Below, one piece after another: positions 1-6,786 of a stretch of DNA of 9,141 nt. The notes beneath the pieces are model-generated. The model had not been told where the DNA came from and searched no databases. It was given only the letters and a program-made list of their open reading frames with translations. The stretch lies in NCBI GenBank assembly GCA_003223675.1, contig QHVW01000863.1, positions 1-9,141 on the forward strand, in the 5' to 3' direction. Both the position numbers and the translations under genes were made by a program. The number at the start of each line of letters is the position of its first letter. Within the stretch, counting starts at the first letter, position 1. This DNA is from Acidobacteriota bacterium (GTDB taxonomy: Bacteria > Acidobacteriota > Thermoanaerobaculia > Multivoradales > UBA5704).

Positions 1-636
1 CTGCTCCGCCCAGGGGGCACGGCCTTCGACCTCGATGAGCAAAGGGTGCGCAAGCTCCTCGAACGTCTCGAGCGCGCCTTCGCCGACTGCCGGTCGGCCG
101 TCGAGCTTCTCTGGGAGTCAGCTTCGGTGATGGAACGCTTCGAAGGGACGGGAACGGTCCCTCGCGAGGTGGCCGCGGCGCTGGGCCTCAAAGGTCCCGC
201 GGCGCGGGCCTCGGGGCTCGATCGCGACGCCCGGCGGGACCATCCGTCGGGCATCTTCCGGTTCCACCACATCCCCGTCTCGCTCGGCGACTCGGGGGAC
301 GTGTTCGCGCGCGCCTACGTCCGCTGGCTGGAGATCCAGCGCTCCGCCACCTTCGTTCGCGAGCAGCTCGCGGCCTTTCCCGGCGGCCCGGTCCGGGTGG
401 AGGTGGGCGCCGTCGAGCCTCTGCGGCTGGCCGTGTCGCTGGTCGAGGGGTGGCGCGGCGAGATCTGTCACGTCGCGCTCACCGATGAGAACGGCCGCTT
501 CGAGCGCTACAAGATCGTCGATCCGTCGTTTCACAACTGGAGCGCGCTCGCCTTCGCGCTGCGGGGCCAGCAGATCTCGGACTTCCCGCTGTGCAACAAG
601 AGCTTCAACCTGTCCTACTGCGGCCACGACCTCTGA
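1..636 (+). CDS. Hydrogenase-like / complex I 49-kDa-like large subunit, C-terminal part (5' truncated)
   Basis: The reading frame is open from base 1, so the start lies outside the window; 211 residues of the C-terminal half are visible. The end of the protein (DPSFHNW, residues 174-180 of the visible part, then an RGQQISDFPLCNKSFNLSY segment and a final CGHDL) resembles the large subunits of group 4 [NiFe]-hydrogenase-like complexes (HycE/HyfG and NuoD relatives). In true hydrogenases this region carries a DPCxxC motif that supplies two cysteine ligands to the Ni-Fe site. Here the corresponding positions are Ser and Asn, so canonical Ni-Fe binding is unlikely. That fits the 'hydrogenase-related' (Ehr-type) complexes described as lacking these ligands. 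The N-terminal CxxC pair cannot be checked. The likely role is the quinone- or ferredoxin-facing core subunit of a membrane-bound redox complex, acting with the small subunit 22 bases downstream. Family assignment is good; the substrate is unknown. Confidence 0.85.
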   Translation: MLRPGGTAFDLDEQRVRKLLERLERAFADCRSAVELLWESASVMERFEGTGTVPREVAAALGLKGPAARASGLDRDARRDHPSGIFRFHHIPVSLGDSGDVFARAYVRWLEIQRSATFVREQLAAFPGGPVRVEVGAVEPLRLAVSLVEGWRGEICHVALTDENGRFERYKIVDPSFHNWSALAFALRGQQISDFPLCNKSFNLSYCGHDL

Positions 637-658
637 CCGCTGAAGGGGATCGCCACCG

Positions 659-1447
659 ATGCTCAAGCTGCTGCGCGCCAGGATCCAACAGGGCCACCGG
701 ACCCTCTCGTACCCCGAGGGTCCGCCACCCGATCTTCCCGAGCGGTTCCGCGGCCACCCTGTCTTCGCCGCCGGCGCCTGCCCCGAAGGCTGCGATGAGT
801 GCGCCGCGGTATGCCCGACCGGCGCGATCACCGTGCAGCCGGCGCTGGAGGTGGATCTGGGGAAATGTCTGTTCTGTGGCGAATGCGCCGCGGCTTGCCC
901 CACCGGGGCTCTGACCTACGGGCGAGACTACCGCCTGGCCGCTCGCGAGCGTGGCGACCTCGTGGTCAGCGAGACGGAGCCCGTCCGGCTGGCGAAGGCG
1001 CTGGACGAGAAGTCGCGGCGCCTCTTCGGGCGCTCGCTGAAGCTGCGGCAGGTCAGCGCCGGCGGCTGCAATGGCTGCGAGTCCGAGGTCAATGTCCTGA
1101 GCACGGTCGTCTGGGACCTCGGCCGCTTCGGAATCCAGATCGTCGCCTCGCCGCGCCACGCCGACGGGCTGATCGTCACCGGCCCGGTGACGGAGAACAT
1201 GCGCCTCGCCCTGCGCAAGACCTACGAAGCCGTGGCGCCGCCGAAGATCGTCGTCGCGGTGGGAGCCTGCGCCATCTCCGGCGGACCCTACCTGGACCAC
1301 CCGGAGGCCCACAACGGCGCGGATGCGATCGTCCCGGTGGACCTTTACGTTCCCGGCTGTCCGCCCCACCCCCTCACTATTCTGGACGGGCTCCTCAGGT
1401 TGTTGGGGCGTCTGGAATCAGAGGGGGCACAACGGAGAAAACAGTGA
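659..1447 (+). CDS. Fused 2[4Fe-4S] ferredoxin - NuoB/HycG-like small subunit
   Basis: This 262-residue protein carries two modules. Residues about 35-90 form a two-cluster ferredoxin (NuoI/HycF-like): the first motif is C41-x3-C45-x2-C48-x3-C52-P and the second is C70-x2-C73-x2-C76-x3-C80-P. Residues about 125-250 match the NuoB/HycG/HyfI small subunit that holds the N2-type proximal [4Fe-4S] cluster: C137-x2-C140 (GGCNGCESE), C204 (VGACAISGG) and C234 (VPGCPPHP). It should pass electrons between soluble or membrane carriers and the large subunit encoded just upstream. In E. coli Hyc/Hyf and in complex I these two modules are separate proteins, so the fusion is notable. The ATG at 659 is supported by AAGGGGAT at 643-650, 8 bases upstream. 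The stop overlaps the next start (GTGA, 1444-1447), indicating translational coupling. Confidence 0.9.
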   Translation: MLKLLRARIQQGHRTLSYPEGPPPDLPERFRGHPVFAAGACPEGCDECAAVCPTGAITVQPALEVDLGKCLFCGECAAACPTGALTYGRDYRLAARERGDLVVSETEPVRLAKALDEKSRRLFGRSLKLRQVSAGGCNGCESEVNVLSTVVWDLGRFGIQIVASPRHADGLIVTGPVTENMRLALRKTYEAVAPPKIVVAVGACAISGGPYLDHPEAHNGADAIVPVDLYVPGCPPHPLTILDGLLRLLGRLESEGAQRRKQ

Positions 1448-1938
1448 AATCCTCCCACCTGGTTTTCAGTCCCAGCCCGAGCCTTTTTTTCCCAGCCCTC
1501 GCGGCCGCAAGCAGGGAAGAGCTGCTCACCACGCTCGCCGGCGCACTGACCGAACAGGGAATCGCTTCCCACCGGGATGCCTTGGTGAAGATCCTGCTCG
1601 AGCGCGAGGCGGTCGGAACGACGGCACTGGGCTTCGGCATCGCCATCCCCCACGTACGTTCCATGGTCGTCGAGAGCACCGTGGTGGCGTTCGCCCGCCT
1701 ACCCGACGGCCTGGGCTTCGCGGCTCCGGATGGGGAGCCGGTGCACGTCGTCTTCCTGATCGCCGCTCCGTATGGCGTGACCGGCGCGCTGTACCTGCCG
1801 TTGCTCGACGCGTTTGCCGCCGCGATTCGCAAGAAGTCTTCCCGCCGCCGCCTGCTCGCGGTGGAGAGCTTCGATGACTTCGCCAACTTGATGACGCAGT
1901 TTGTCCGGCCGAAAGTATTGGAGACACTCGCGAGATGA
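1444..1938 (+). CDS. PTS EIIA type-2 (fructose/PtsN-like) domain protein
   Basis: A 164-residue single-domain protein. Its centre matches the phosphorylation site of EIIA type-2 proteins: LERE at 52-55, then GFGIAIPH ending at His70, the expected phospho-acceptor from HPr or NPr. The downstream PDGEPVHVVFLIAAP segment is also typical of the family. The whole protein is one EIIA domain with no EIIB or EIIC part, as in the regulatory PtsN (EIIA-Ntr). The GTG start at 1444 is chosen because GGAGA (1434-1438) lies 5 bases upstream and the start overlaps the previous stop. The same frame stays open further upstream, but only as an out-of-frame read of the small-subunit gene. Its place inside a redox-complex operon suggests phosphorylation-dependent regulation of the complex or of its expression; this is inference. 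No sugar-transport genes are visible. Confidence 0.88.
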   Translation: MKSSHLVFSPSPSLFFPALAAASREELLTTLAGALTEQGIASHRDALVKILLEREAVGTTALGFGIAIPHVRSMVVESTVVAFARLPDGLGFAAPDGEPVHVVFLIAAPYGVTGALYLPLLDAFAAAIRKKSSRRRLLAVESFDDFANLMTQFVRPKVLETLAR

Positions 1939-2285
1939 CGACCCAAATACGGAACCTCCTGTGGCTCCAGGAGATCGATTCCCTTCTCCAGGATCTTGAC
2001 GATGCGGCGATGCGAAAGAAGGAAAAAGCCCTCGGTTTCACGCTCGGATCAACGGCGAGGCTGCAAGCCGAGCGCGGCCGAATCGCCCAAGGTCTGAGCC
2101 CCGAGGCTCTCAAGCGGTACGAGCAGGTGCGCAGGCGGCACACTCGCGCCGTAGTACCGGTACGGCAAGGAGTCTGCATGGGCTGCTTCACGATCCGGCC
2201 GACGATGAACGCAAACCAGCACCAAAGCCTCGACACCTGCGAACGCTGCTCGCGCATTCTGTTTCGCCCAGCCAGAAGGGGATAA
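1935..2285 (+). CDS. Short C4-type zinc-ribbon protein (COG1579-like tail)
   Basis: A 116-residue protein starting at an ATG that overlaps the EIIA stop (ATGA, 1935-1938); GGAG at 1920-1923 may serve as its ribosome site. The C-terminal half holds C81-x2-C84 and C102-x2-C105 in the arrangement of the C4 zinc-ribbon (zf-RING_7) tail found in COG1579 proteins, including the preceding LSPEALKRYEQVRRR segment and the closing ILF. In that family the ribbon usually follows a long coiled coil in a protein of about 230-250 residues. Here only a short helical stretch (about residues 6-55, starting LQEIDSLLQDLDD) precedes it, so the protein looks like a miniature version. The molecular role of the family is poorly defined, with nucleic-acid or protein binding suspected. 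Tight coupling to EIIA suggests the two act together. This is the last gene of block 1. Confidence 0.8.
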   Translation: MTTQIRNLLWLQEIDSLLQDLDDAAMRKKEKALGFTLGSTARLQAERGRIAQGLSPEALKRYEQVRRRHTRAVVPVRQGVCMGCFTIRPTMNANQHQSLDTCERCSRILFRPARRG

Positions 2286-2385
2286 CCCCAGTCTCCTCTG
2301 GTGGCTGCGCGGCCCCGAGCCGGCCGTCCAAGAGGGCATCTCTGGCTCGCACCTTGCATCCAAAATCTTCCAGTATGTCTTTGCC

Positions 2386-2415
2386 TTGACGATGCCGATC
2401 TCGCCACTCCACAAT
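2386..2415 (+). promoter_or_regulatory. Candidate sigma70-type promoter for the receptor/kinase operon
   Basis: TTGACG (2386-2391) matches five of six bases of the -35 consensus. After 18 bases comes CACAAT (2410-2415), matching four of six bases of the -10 consensus. Transcription would begin near 2422, just before the ribosome site GGAGGA and the GTG at 2446. This fits the downstream start and argues against the longer TTG/ATG starts at 2386 and 2392, which would lie inside the promoter. The assignment is by eye, and the organism's sigma-factor preferences are unknown. Confidence 0.35.
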
Positions 2416-2431
2416 GCGCCGCGTTCAGGCC

Positions 2432-2437
2432 GGAGGA
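2432..2437 (+). promoter_or_regulatory. Ribosome binding site that decides the receptor start
   Basis: GGAGGA lies 8 bases before the GTG at 2446, an ideal Shine-Dalgarno match and spacing. The upstream in-frame starts (TTG 2386, ATG 2392) have no comparable site. Starting at 2446 also puts a signal peptide directly at the N-terminus. Confidence 0.75.
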
Positions 2438-2445
2438 GCCCAACG

Positions 2446-4323
2446 GTGAGGAATGCCCATCTTCAGCAAGCGGCGGCTGCTCTGTGCGTCGCCCTGGCCG
2501 CGGCCGTCCCCGTCCAAGGGACCCAGGGGCCGCCGGCCGATCAGCCGTCCGAGCTGAAGAGCCTCACGATCGAGCAGCTCATGGACATCGACGTCACCTC
2601 GGTCTCCCGGCGCAGCGAGCCGGTCTCCGGCGCCGCGGCGGCGATCACCGTCATCACCGGCGAGGACGTCCGCCGCTCCGGCGCCAACAACCTGCCGGAC
2701 GCTCTGCGCATCACCGCCGGCCTGGAGGTGGCGCAGTCGAACGGCAACACCTGGGCGATCAGCTCCCGGGGGTTCAACACCACCACCGCCAACAAGCTGC
2801 TGGTGCTGATCGACGGCCGCAGCATCTACACGCCGCTCTTCTCCGGGGTCTTCTGGGACGTGCAGGACGTGATGCTGGAGGACATCGACCGCATCGAGAT
2901 CATCCGCGGCCCGGGCGCCACCCTCTGGGGGGCCAACGCGGTCAACGGCGTGATCAACATCCTCACCAAGAGCGCCCGCGACACTCAAGGACGGCTCGCC
3001 ACGGCCGGCGGCGGCACCGAGGAGCGGGGGTTCGGCAGCTTCCGCCAGGGCGGCAAGATGGGGGAGGGGACCGCCTACCGCGCCTACGGCAAGTACTCCT
3101 ACCGCGACTCGCTCGCCCTGGCGAACGGCGACAGCGCCCGCGATCCGCTGCGCCGGGGGCAGGCCGGCTTCCGCCTCGACCGCGAGGACTCCGGCCACGG
3201 CGGCTTCACCTTCCAGGGGGACGCCGCCAACCTCCTCGGCCGCTGGACCCACACCTACGCCTCGAATGCGGGCTCGGACCTCCAGATCTACTACGACTAC
3301 ACCCACCGCCAGATCCCGCGGTGGTTCGAGGAGCACCGCCACACGCTCGACGTCGACTACCAGCACCGGCAGCCGGTCGGCGCGCGGCAGGACCTCGTCT
3401 GGGGGGCCGGCTACCGGGTCACCCACGACCAGGTGGGCAACAGCCCGGGGGTGGCCTTCCTGCCGGACAGCGTGACGGAGAACCTGTTCAGCGCCTTCGC
3501 CCAGGACGAGATCGCGCTCCCCAGCCACCTGCGGCTGACCGTGGGCTCGAAATTCGAGCACAACCGCTGGACCGGCTTCGAGGTCCAGCCGAGCGTGCGC
3601 TTCGCCTGGGTGCCGGACGACCGCCGCACCCTCTGGGCGGCCATCTCGCGCGCCGTGCGCACCCCCACCCGCTTCGACGAGGACATCGTCATCTACACCT
3701 CGGGGGTCCCCATCCTGGAAGGATCGTCCGGTTTCAAGTCCGAGGCGCTGCTCGCCTATGAGCTGGGCTATCGCGTCCAGCCGCGGACGGGGCTGGTGAT
3801 CGCCCTCGCGGCGTTCTACAACGCCTACGACGACCTGCGCAGCTACGAGCCCGCGGCGCCGCCGGCCGTCTTCCCCTACCATTTCGCCAACAAGCTGAAG
3901 GGGGAGACCTGGGGCCTGGAGGGGCGGGTGAGCTGGCAGGCGGCCTCCTGGTGGCGCCTGCACGCGGAGTACGCCTATTTCGACAAGGACCTGAGCTTCG
4001 ATCCGGGCAGCTACGACCCGACCGCCGGCAATCTGGAAGGGAACGATCCCCGCAACCGCGCCGTGCTGCGCTCGCAGATGGACCTGCCGCGCCGCTTCGA
4101 ATTCGACGGCACGCTGCGCTACGTCAGCCGCCTCCCCGCGCCGGTGGTGCCGGCCTACACCGAGCTCGACCTGCGGCTGGGCTGGCAGGCCTCGGACCGC
4201 CTGGAGCTCTCGTTGGTCGGTCAGAACCTGCTCCACGCCCGCCACCCCGAATTCGGGCCCCCGACGCCTCTCCGCGAGGAGGTCCAGCGCGGCGCCTACG
4301 GGAAGGTGACATGGCGGTTCTGA
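2446..4323 (+). CDS. TonB-dependent outer-membrane receptor
   Basis: A 625-residue protein from the GTG at 2446. Residues 1-25 look like a signal peptide (basic start, then an Ala/Leu/Val-rich stretch). Residues about 38-176 are a TonB plug domain: ELKSLTIEQLMDIDVTSVSRR, an ITVITGEDVRRSGA strand, then RGFNTTTANKLLVLIDGRS and IIRGPGATLWGANAVNGVINI. The rest is a beta-barrel with alternating aromatic strands, ending in WRF with a C-terminal Phe, as expected for BAM-dependent insertion. I see no clear TonB box. It is similar in type to receptors whose plugs begin 'L..L...ELM.I.VTSVS', a group often found next to signalling genes rather than siderophore genes. The ligand is unknown. Its 3' end overlaps the yfiR-like gene by 13 bases, so the two are co-expressed. 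It probably supplies the outer-membrane input or ligand for the sensor genes that follow. Confidence 0.93.
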   Translation: MRNAHLQQAAAALCVALAAAVPVQGTQGPPADQPSELKSLTIEQLMDIDVTSVSRRSEPVSGAAAAITVITGEDVRRSGANNLPDALRITAGLEVAQSNGNTWAISSRGFNTTTANKLLVLIDGRSIYTPLFSGVFWDVQDVMLEDIDRIEIIRGPGATLWGANAVNGVINILTKSARDTQGRLATAGGGTEERGFGSFRQGGKMGEGTAYRAYGKYSYRDSLALANGDSARDPLRRGQAGFRLDREDSGHGGFTFQGDAANLLGRWTHTYASNAGSDLQIYYDYTHRQIPRWFEEHRHTLDVDYQHRQPVGARQDLVWGAGYRVTHDQVGNSPGVAFLPDSVTENLFSAFAQDEIALPSHLRLTVGSKFEHNRWTGFEVQPSVRFAWVPDDRRTLWAAISRAVRTPTRFDEDIVIYTSGVPILEGSSGFKSEALLAYELGYRVQPRTGLVIALAAFYNAYDDLRSYEPAAPPAVFPYHFANKLKGETWGLEGRVSWQAASWWRLHAEYAYFDKDLSFDPGSYDPTAGNLEGNDPRNRAVLRSQMDLPRRFEFDGTLRYVSRLPAPVVPAYTELDLRLGWQASDRLELSLVGQNLLHARHPEFGPPTPLREEVQRGAYGKVTWRF

Positions 4324-4862
4324 GAAAGCCGCCGCTCATCCTCCTCCTCGTCGCCCTGCCGGCGCTCCTGGGGGCCCAGACGGCCTCGGAGTACGACGTC
4401 AAGGCGGCGTTCCTCTACAACTTCACCAAGTTCGTGGACTGGCCCTCCGACGCGTTTCCGGACCCGGGCAGCCTGAAGGTCTGCGTGCTCGGCGACAACC
4501 CTTTCGGCGCCAGCCTCCAGACGCTCGCCGGCGAGCTGGTGGGGAACCGCAAGCTGACCGTGATGCGCACGGGCTCGCTCGCCAAGCCCGCCGGCTGCCA
4601 GGTCCTCTTCATCAGCCGTTCGGAGCGGGAGCACGTCTCGCAGATCCTCGCTGCCGTCAAAGACTCCCCCGTGCTCACGGTGGGGGACACCAAGGGGTTC
4701 GCCGACGAAGGAGTGATCATCAACTTCGTCCTCGAAGGCTCGAAAGTGCGTTTCGAGGTCAACACCGATTCCGCCGAGCGAGCGGGGCTCAAGATCAGCT
4801 CGAAGCTGCTGCAGCTCGCCAAGCGGATCGTGGCCAATCCTGGCGCGAGGCCGGGGCCCTGA
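4311..4862 (+). CDS. YfiR-family (DUF4154) periplasmic regulatory protein
   Basis: A 183-residue protein from the ATG at 4311, preceded by GGAAGG (4301-4306) inside the end of the receptor gene. Residues 1-22 form a signal peptide (RKPP, then a Leu-rich core ending LLGA). The mature part shows the YfiR signature: YDVKAAFLYNFTKFVDWP, KVCVLGDNPFG, GCQVLFIS, VLTVGDTKGFADEG and VRFEVNTDSAERAGLKISSKLLQLA. In Pseudomonas YfiR is a periplasmic repressor of the membrane diguanylate cyclase YfiN, binding its CHASE8 sensor; here the next gene carries a CHASE8-like sensor on a histidine kinase. Cys58 and Cys96 could form the first disulfide of the family. No further cysteines exist, so the second disulfide described for Pseudomonas YfiR is absent. 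The same frame is open upstream into the receptor gene, but the signal peptide and ribosome site fix the start. Confidence 0.9.
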   Translation: MAVLRKPPLILLLVALPALLGAQTASEYDVKAAFLYNFTKFVDWPSDAFPDPGSLKVCVLGDNPFGASLQTLAGELVGNRKLTVMRTGSLAKPAGCQVLFISRSEREHVSQILAAVKDSPVLTVGDTKGFADEGVIINFVLEGSKVRFEVNTDSAERAGLKISSKLLQLAKRIVANPGARPGP

Positions 4863-4864
4863 GC

Positions 4865-6346
4865 ATGCTGCCACGGCTCCAGCGCGCTCCCATCCGCCAG
4901 AAGCTGATGCTGATCGCCATGGTGACCACCGGCGGCGCTCTGCTGCTGGCCGGCATCGCGATCATCTATTTCAATTTCTCGCGGTTCCAGGCGGAGATGC
5001 AGCGCGACCTCGTCTCACTGGCCGACATCGTGGCCCAGAACAGCACGGCCGCGCTCAGCTTCAACGACACCAATGCGGCGCGGGACACCTTGAGCGCGCT
5101 GCACTCCCGGCCGTCGATCATCGGCGCCGCTCTCTACGGCTCCCACCAGAAGCTTTTCTGTTCCTGGAGCCCGGTGAGCGGAGCGGTCTTCCCGGCGCGC
5201 CCGGCAAGGGACGGCCCGCGATTCCAGGACGGCTCTCTGGTGGTCTTCCGTCCCGTCGTCCTGAAGGGAGAGCGGATCGGCACCGTCTACCTGCGCAGCA
5301 ACCTCGGCGAGCTGACGGCGCGCGTCTGGGCGCAGGCGATCACGGTGCTGGCCGTCTTCCTGGCCGCGGGGATCGTGGCCCTGATGCTCTCCTCGGGGCT
5401 GCAGCGGCTGATCTCGCGGCCGATCCTCGATCTCACCGGGACGGCGCGGGCGGTCTCCCAGAGCCGCGACTACTCGCTCCGGGCCGCCCGGCGGACCGAC
5501 GACGAGCTCGGCGAGCTGGTCGACGCCTTCAACGGCATGCTCGACCAGATCCAGCGCCGCGACTCCGAGCTCCAGCGGGCCAAGGACGTGCTGGAGGAGC
5601 GGGTCCAGGAGCGCACCCGGGAGCTCCAGCAGCGCAACGAGGAGCTCAACCAGAGCAACAGGGAGCTCGACGACTTCGCCTACATCGCCTCCCACGACCT
5701 CAAGGAGCCGCTACGGGGGATTCACAACTTCTCCAGCTTCCTGCTGGAGGACTACGGCGGCAAGCTCGACGGCGAGGGGCGCTCCAAGCTGGAGACCCTG
5801 ATGCGGCTGACCCGCCGCATGGAGACCCTGATCGACTCGCTCCTCCAGTACTCCCGGCTGGGCCGCGTCGACCTCGCCATCGACCGGGTCGACCTCAACG
5901 AGATCGTGGCCGAGAGCCTCGACTCGCTGGCCATCTCGCTGCGCGAGGAGAAGGTCGAGGTGCGCGTCCCCCGGCCGCTGCCCGTGGTGCGCGCCGACCG
6001 CGTCCGCGTCGGCGAGATCTTCCAGAACCTCATCGTCAATGCCATGAAGTACAACGACAAGGCGGAGAAATGGATCGAGATCGGCTGGCGGAAGAATCCG
6101 GACGGGCCGCCGGTCTTCTACGTGCGCGACAATGGTATCGGCATCCCGGAAAAACACCGGGACGCCGTGTTCCGCATCTTCAAGCGCCTGCACGGCCGCG
6201 ACAAGTACGGCGGCGGCACCGGCGCGGGCCTGACGATCGTCAAGAAGATCGTCGAGCGCCACCATGGCAGAATCTGGGTCGAGTCCTCCGCCGGCGAGGG
6301 GACGGCCTTCTATTTCACCCTGCAGGAAGGAGACGTGCGTGCCTGA
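4865..6346 (+). CDS. Membrane sensor histidine kinase (CHASE8-like - HAMP - HisKA - HATPase)
   Basis: A 493-residue inner-membrane kinase starting 2 bases after the yfiR-like stop. TM1 is about residues 14-36. A periplasmic domain of about 38-152 (ADIVAQNSTAALSFNDTNAARDTLSAL, then IIGAALY) resembles CHASE8, the YfiR-binding sensor of YfiN. TM2 is about 155-176, HAMP about 178-232, and a charged coiled coil about 232-268. The H-box IASHDLKEPLRG contains His277; the N-box has Asn392, the G1 box DNGIGIP has Asp422, and the G2 box is GGGTGAGL at 449-456. The H-box and ATPase are of the phytochrome/Cph1-like group that usually works with small Rcp1-type receivers, and such a receiver follows immediately. 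G2 has Ala where GTGIGL/GTGLGL is common, probably tolerable. It likely autophosphorylates in response to YfiR binding or release in the periplasm. Confidence 0.9.
   Translation: MLPRLQRAPIRQKLMLIAMVTTGGALLLAGIAIIYFNFSRFQAEMQRDLVSLADIVAQNSTAALSFNDTNAARDTLSALHSRPSIIGAALYGSHQKLFCSWSPVSGAVFPARPARDGPRFQDGSLVVFRPVVLKGERIGTVYLRSNLGELTARVWAQAITVLAVFLAAGIVALMLSSGLQRLISRPILDLTGTARAVSQSRDYSLRAARRTDDELGELVDAFNGMLDQIQRRDSELQRAKDVLEERVQERTRELQQRNEELNQSNRELDDFAYIASHDLKEPLRGIHNFSSFLLEDYGGKLDGEGRSKLETLMRLTRRMETLIDSLLQYSRLGRVDLAIDRVDLNEIVAESLDSLAISLREEKVEVRVPRPLPVVRADRVRVGEIFQNLIVNAMKYNDKAEKWIEIGWRKNPDGPPVFYVRDNGIGIPEKHRDAVFRIFKRLHGRDKYGGGTGAGLTIVKKIVERHHGRIWVESSAGEGTAFYFTLQEGDVRA
6325..6333 (+). promoter_or_regulatory. 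Ribosome binding site that decides the receiver start
   Basis: GGAAGGAGA ends 5 bases before the GTG at 6339 and lies inside the 3' end of the kinase gene. It selects this GTG over an ATG at 6264 in the same frame, which would add a Pro/Ser-rich stretch that is only an out-of-frame read of the kinase ATPase domain. Confidence 0.75.
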
Positions 6347-6782
6347 CAGCAGCCCCAACCAGCCGATCCTCCTCGTGGAGGACAGCCCCGAGGATTTCGA
6401 GACCACCGAGCGCGCCTTTCGCAGATCGGGGCTCAAGAACCCGATCATCCGCTGTGCCGACGGCGACGAGGCGCTCGAATTCCTCTTCCGCCGCGGGCGC
6501 TTCGCCGACGCCCCGCGGCCGGGCGTCGTCCTGCTCGACCTCAACCTCCCCGGCACCGACGGCCGCGAGGTGCTCTCCGAGATCAAGGCCGCCCCCCAGT
6601 TGAAGCACATCCCCGTCATCGTGCTCACCACCTCCAGCGACGACCGCGACGTCCACGCCTGCTACCAGGCGGGGGCCAGCAGCTACATCCAGAAGCCGGT
6701 CGACCTCGACGGCTTCATGCGGGCGATCGAACGGCTCAACGACTACTGGTTCGAGGTCGTGATCCTGCCCAAGGCGCAGTGA
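6339..6782 (+). CDS. Stand-alone Rcp1-type response regulator (single REC domain)
   Basis: A 147-residue single receiver domain from the GTG at 6339, overlapping the kinase stop by 8 bases. The acidic pair is Glu14/Asp15 (ILLVEDSPED), the phospho-acceptor is Asp67 (LLDLNLPG), the switch Thr is at 97 or 98 (VLTTSSDD), and Lys119 is in the QKPV motif. The ADGDEALEFLFRRG segment, the LKHIPVIVLTTS strand and the long closing helix (FMRAIERLNDYWFEVVILP) are typical of the Rcp1 family that partners phytochrome-like kinases. There is no output domain, so it must act by protein-protein contact or as a phosphoryl shuttle. Given its position it is probably the direct target of the kinase upstream, and it may pass phosphate on to the hybrid kinase downstream through reverse transfer. 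Confidence 0.93.
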   Translation: MPDSSPNQPILLVEDSPEDFETTERAFRRSGLKNPIIRCADGDEALEFLFRRGRFADAPRPGVVLLDLNLPGTDGREVLSEIKAAPQLKHIPVIVLTTSSDDRDVHACYQAGASSYIQKPVDLDGFMRAIERLNDYWFEVVILPKAQ

Positions 6783-6786
6783 CCCA

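Larger units (their letters stand above)
2286..2445. other. Intergenic region between the redox-complex operon and the receptor/kinase operon
   Basis: These 160 bases separate the zinc-ribbon stop from the preferred start of the TonB-dependent receptor. The stretch is less G/C-rich around 2350-2415 than its flanks, as expected for a promoter region. A 5-bp stem CGGCC/GGCCG (2310-2314 with 2322-2326, 7-base loop) is present but has no T-tract, so I do not call it a terminator. The only good transcription and translation signals are the promoter candidate at 2386-2415 and the ribosome site at 2432-2437. Confidence 0.6.

Noticed and set aside
799..1443. N-terminal extension of the EIIA gene back to an ATG at 799
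   Set aside because: The extension is an Arg-rich out-of-frame read of the ferredoxin/small-subunit gene. The GTG at 1444 has a ribosome site and completes a normal-length EIIA domain.
2310..2326. Intrinsic terminator after the zinc-ribbon gene
   Set aside because: The stem is only 5 bp with a 7-base loop and no T-tract follows.
2386..2445. Upstream TTG/ATG starts for the receptor
   Set aside because: They lack a ribosome site and would place a hydrophilic Arg/Ser/Pro-rich segment before the signal peptide. The GTG at 2446 has GGAGGA at ideal spacing.
2425..4245. Long minus-strand open frame (606 codons) opposite the TonB receptor
   Set aside because: Its translation is Val/Ala/Gly/Arg-rich with no domain signature, while the plus strand encodes a clear receptor. 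Long antisense frames are expected in high-GC genes.
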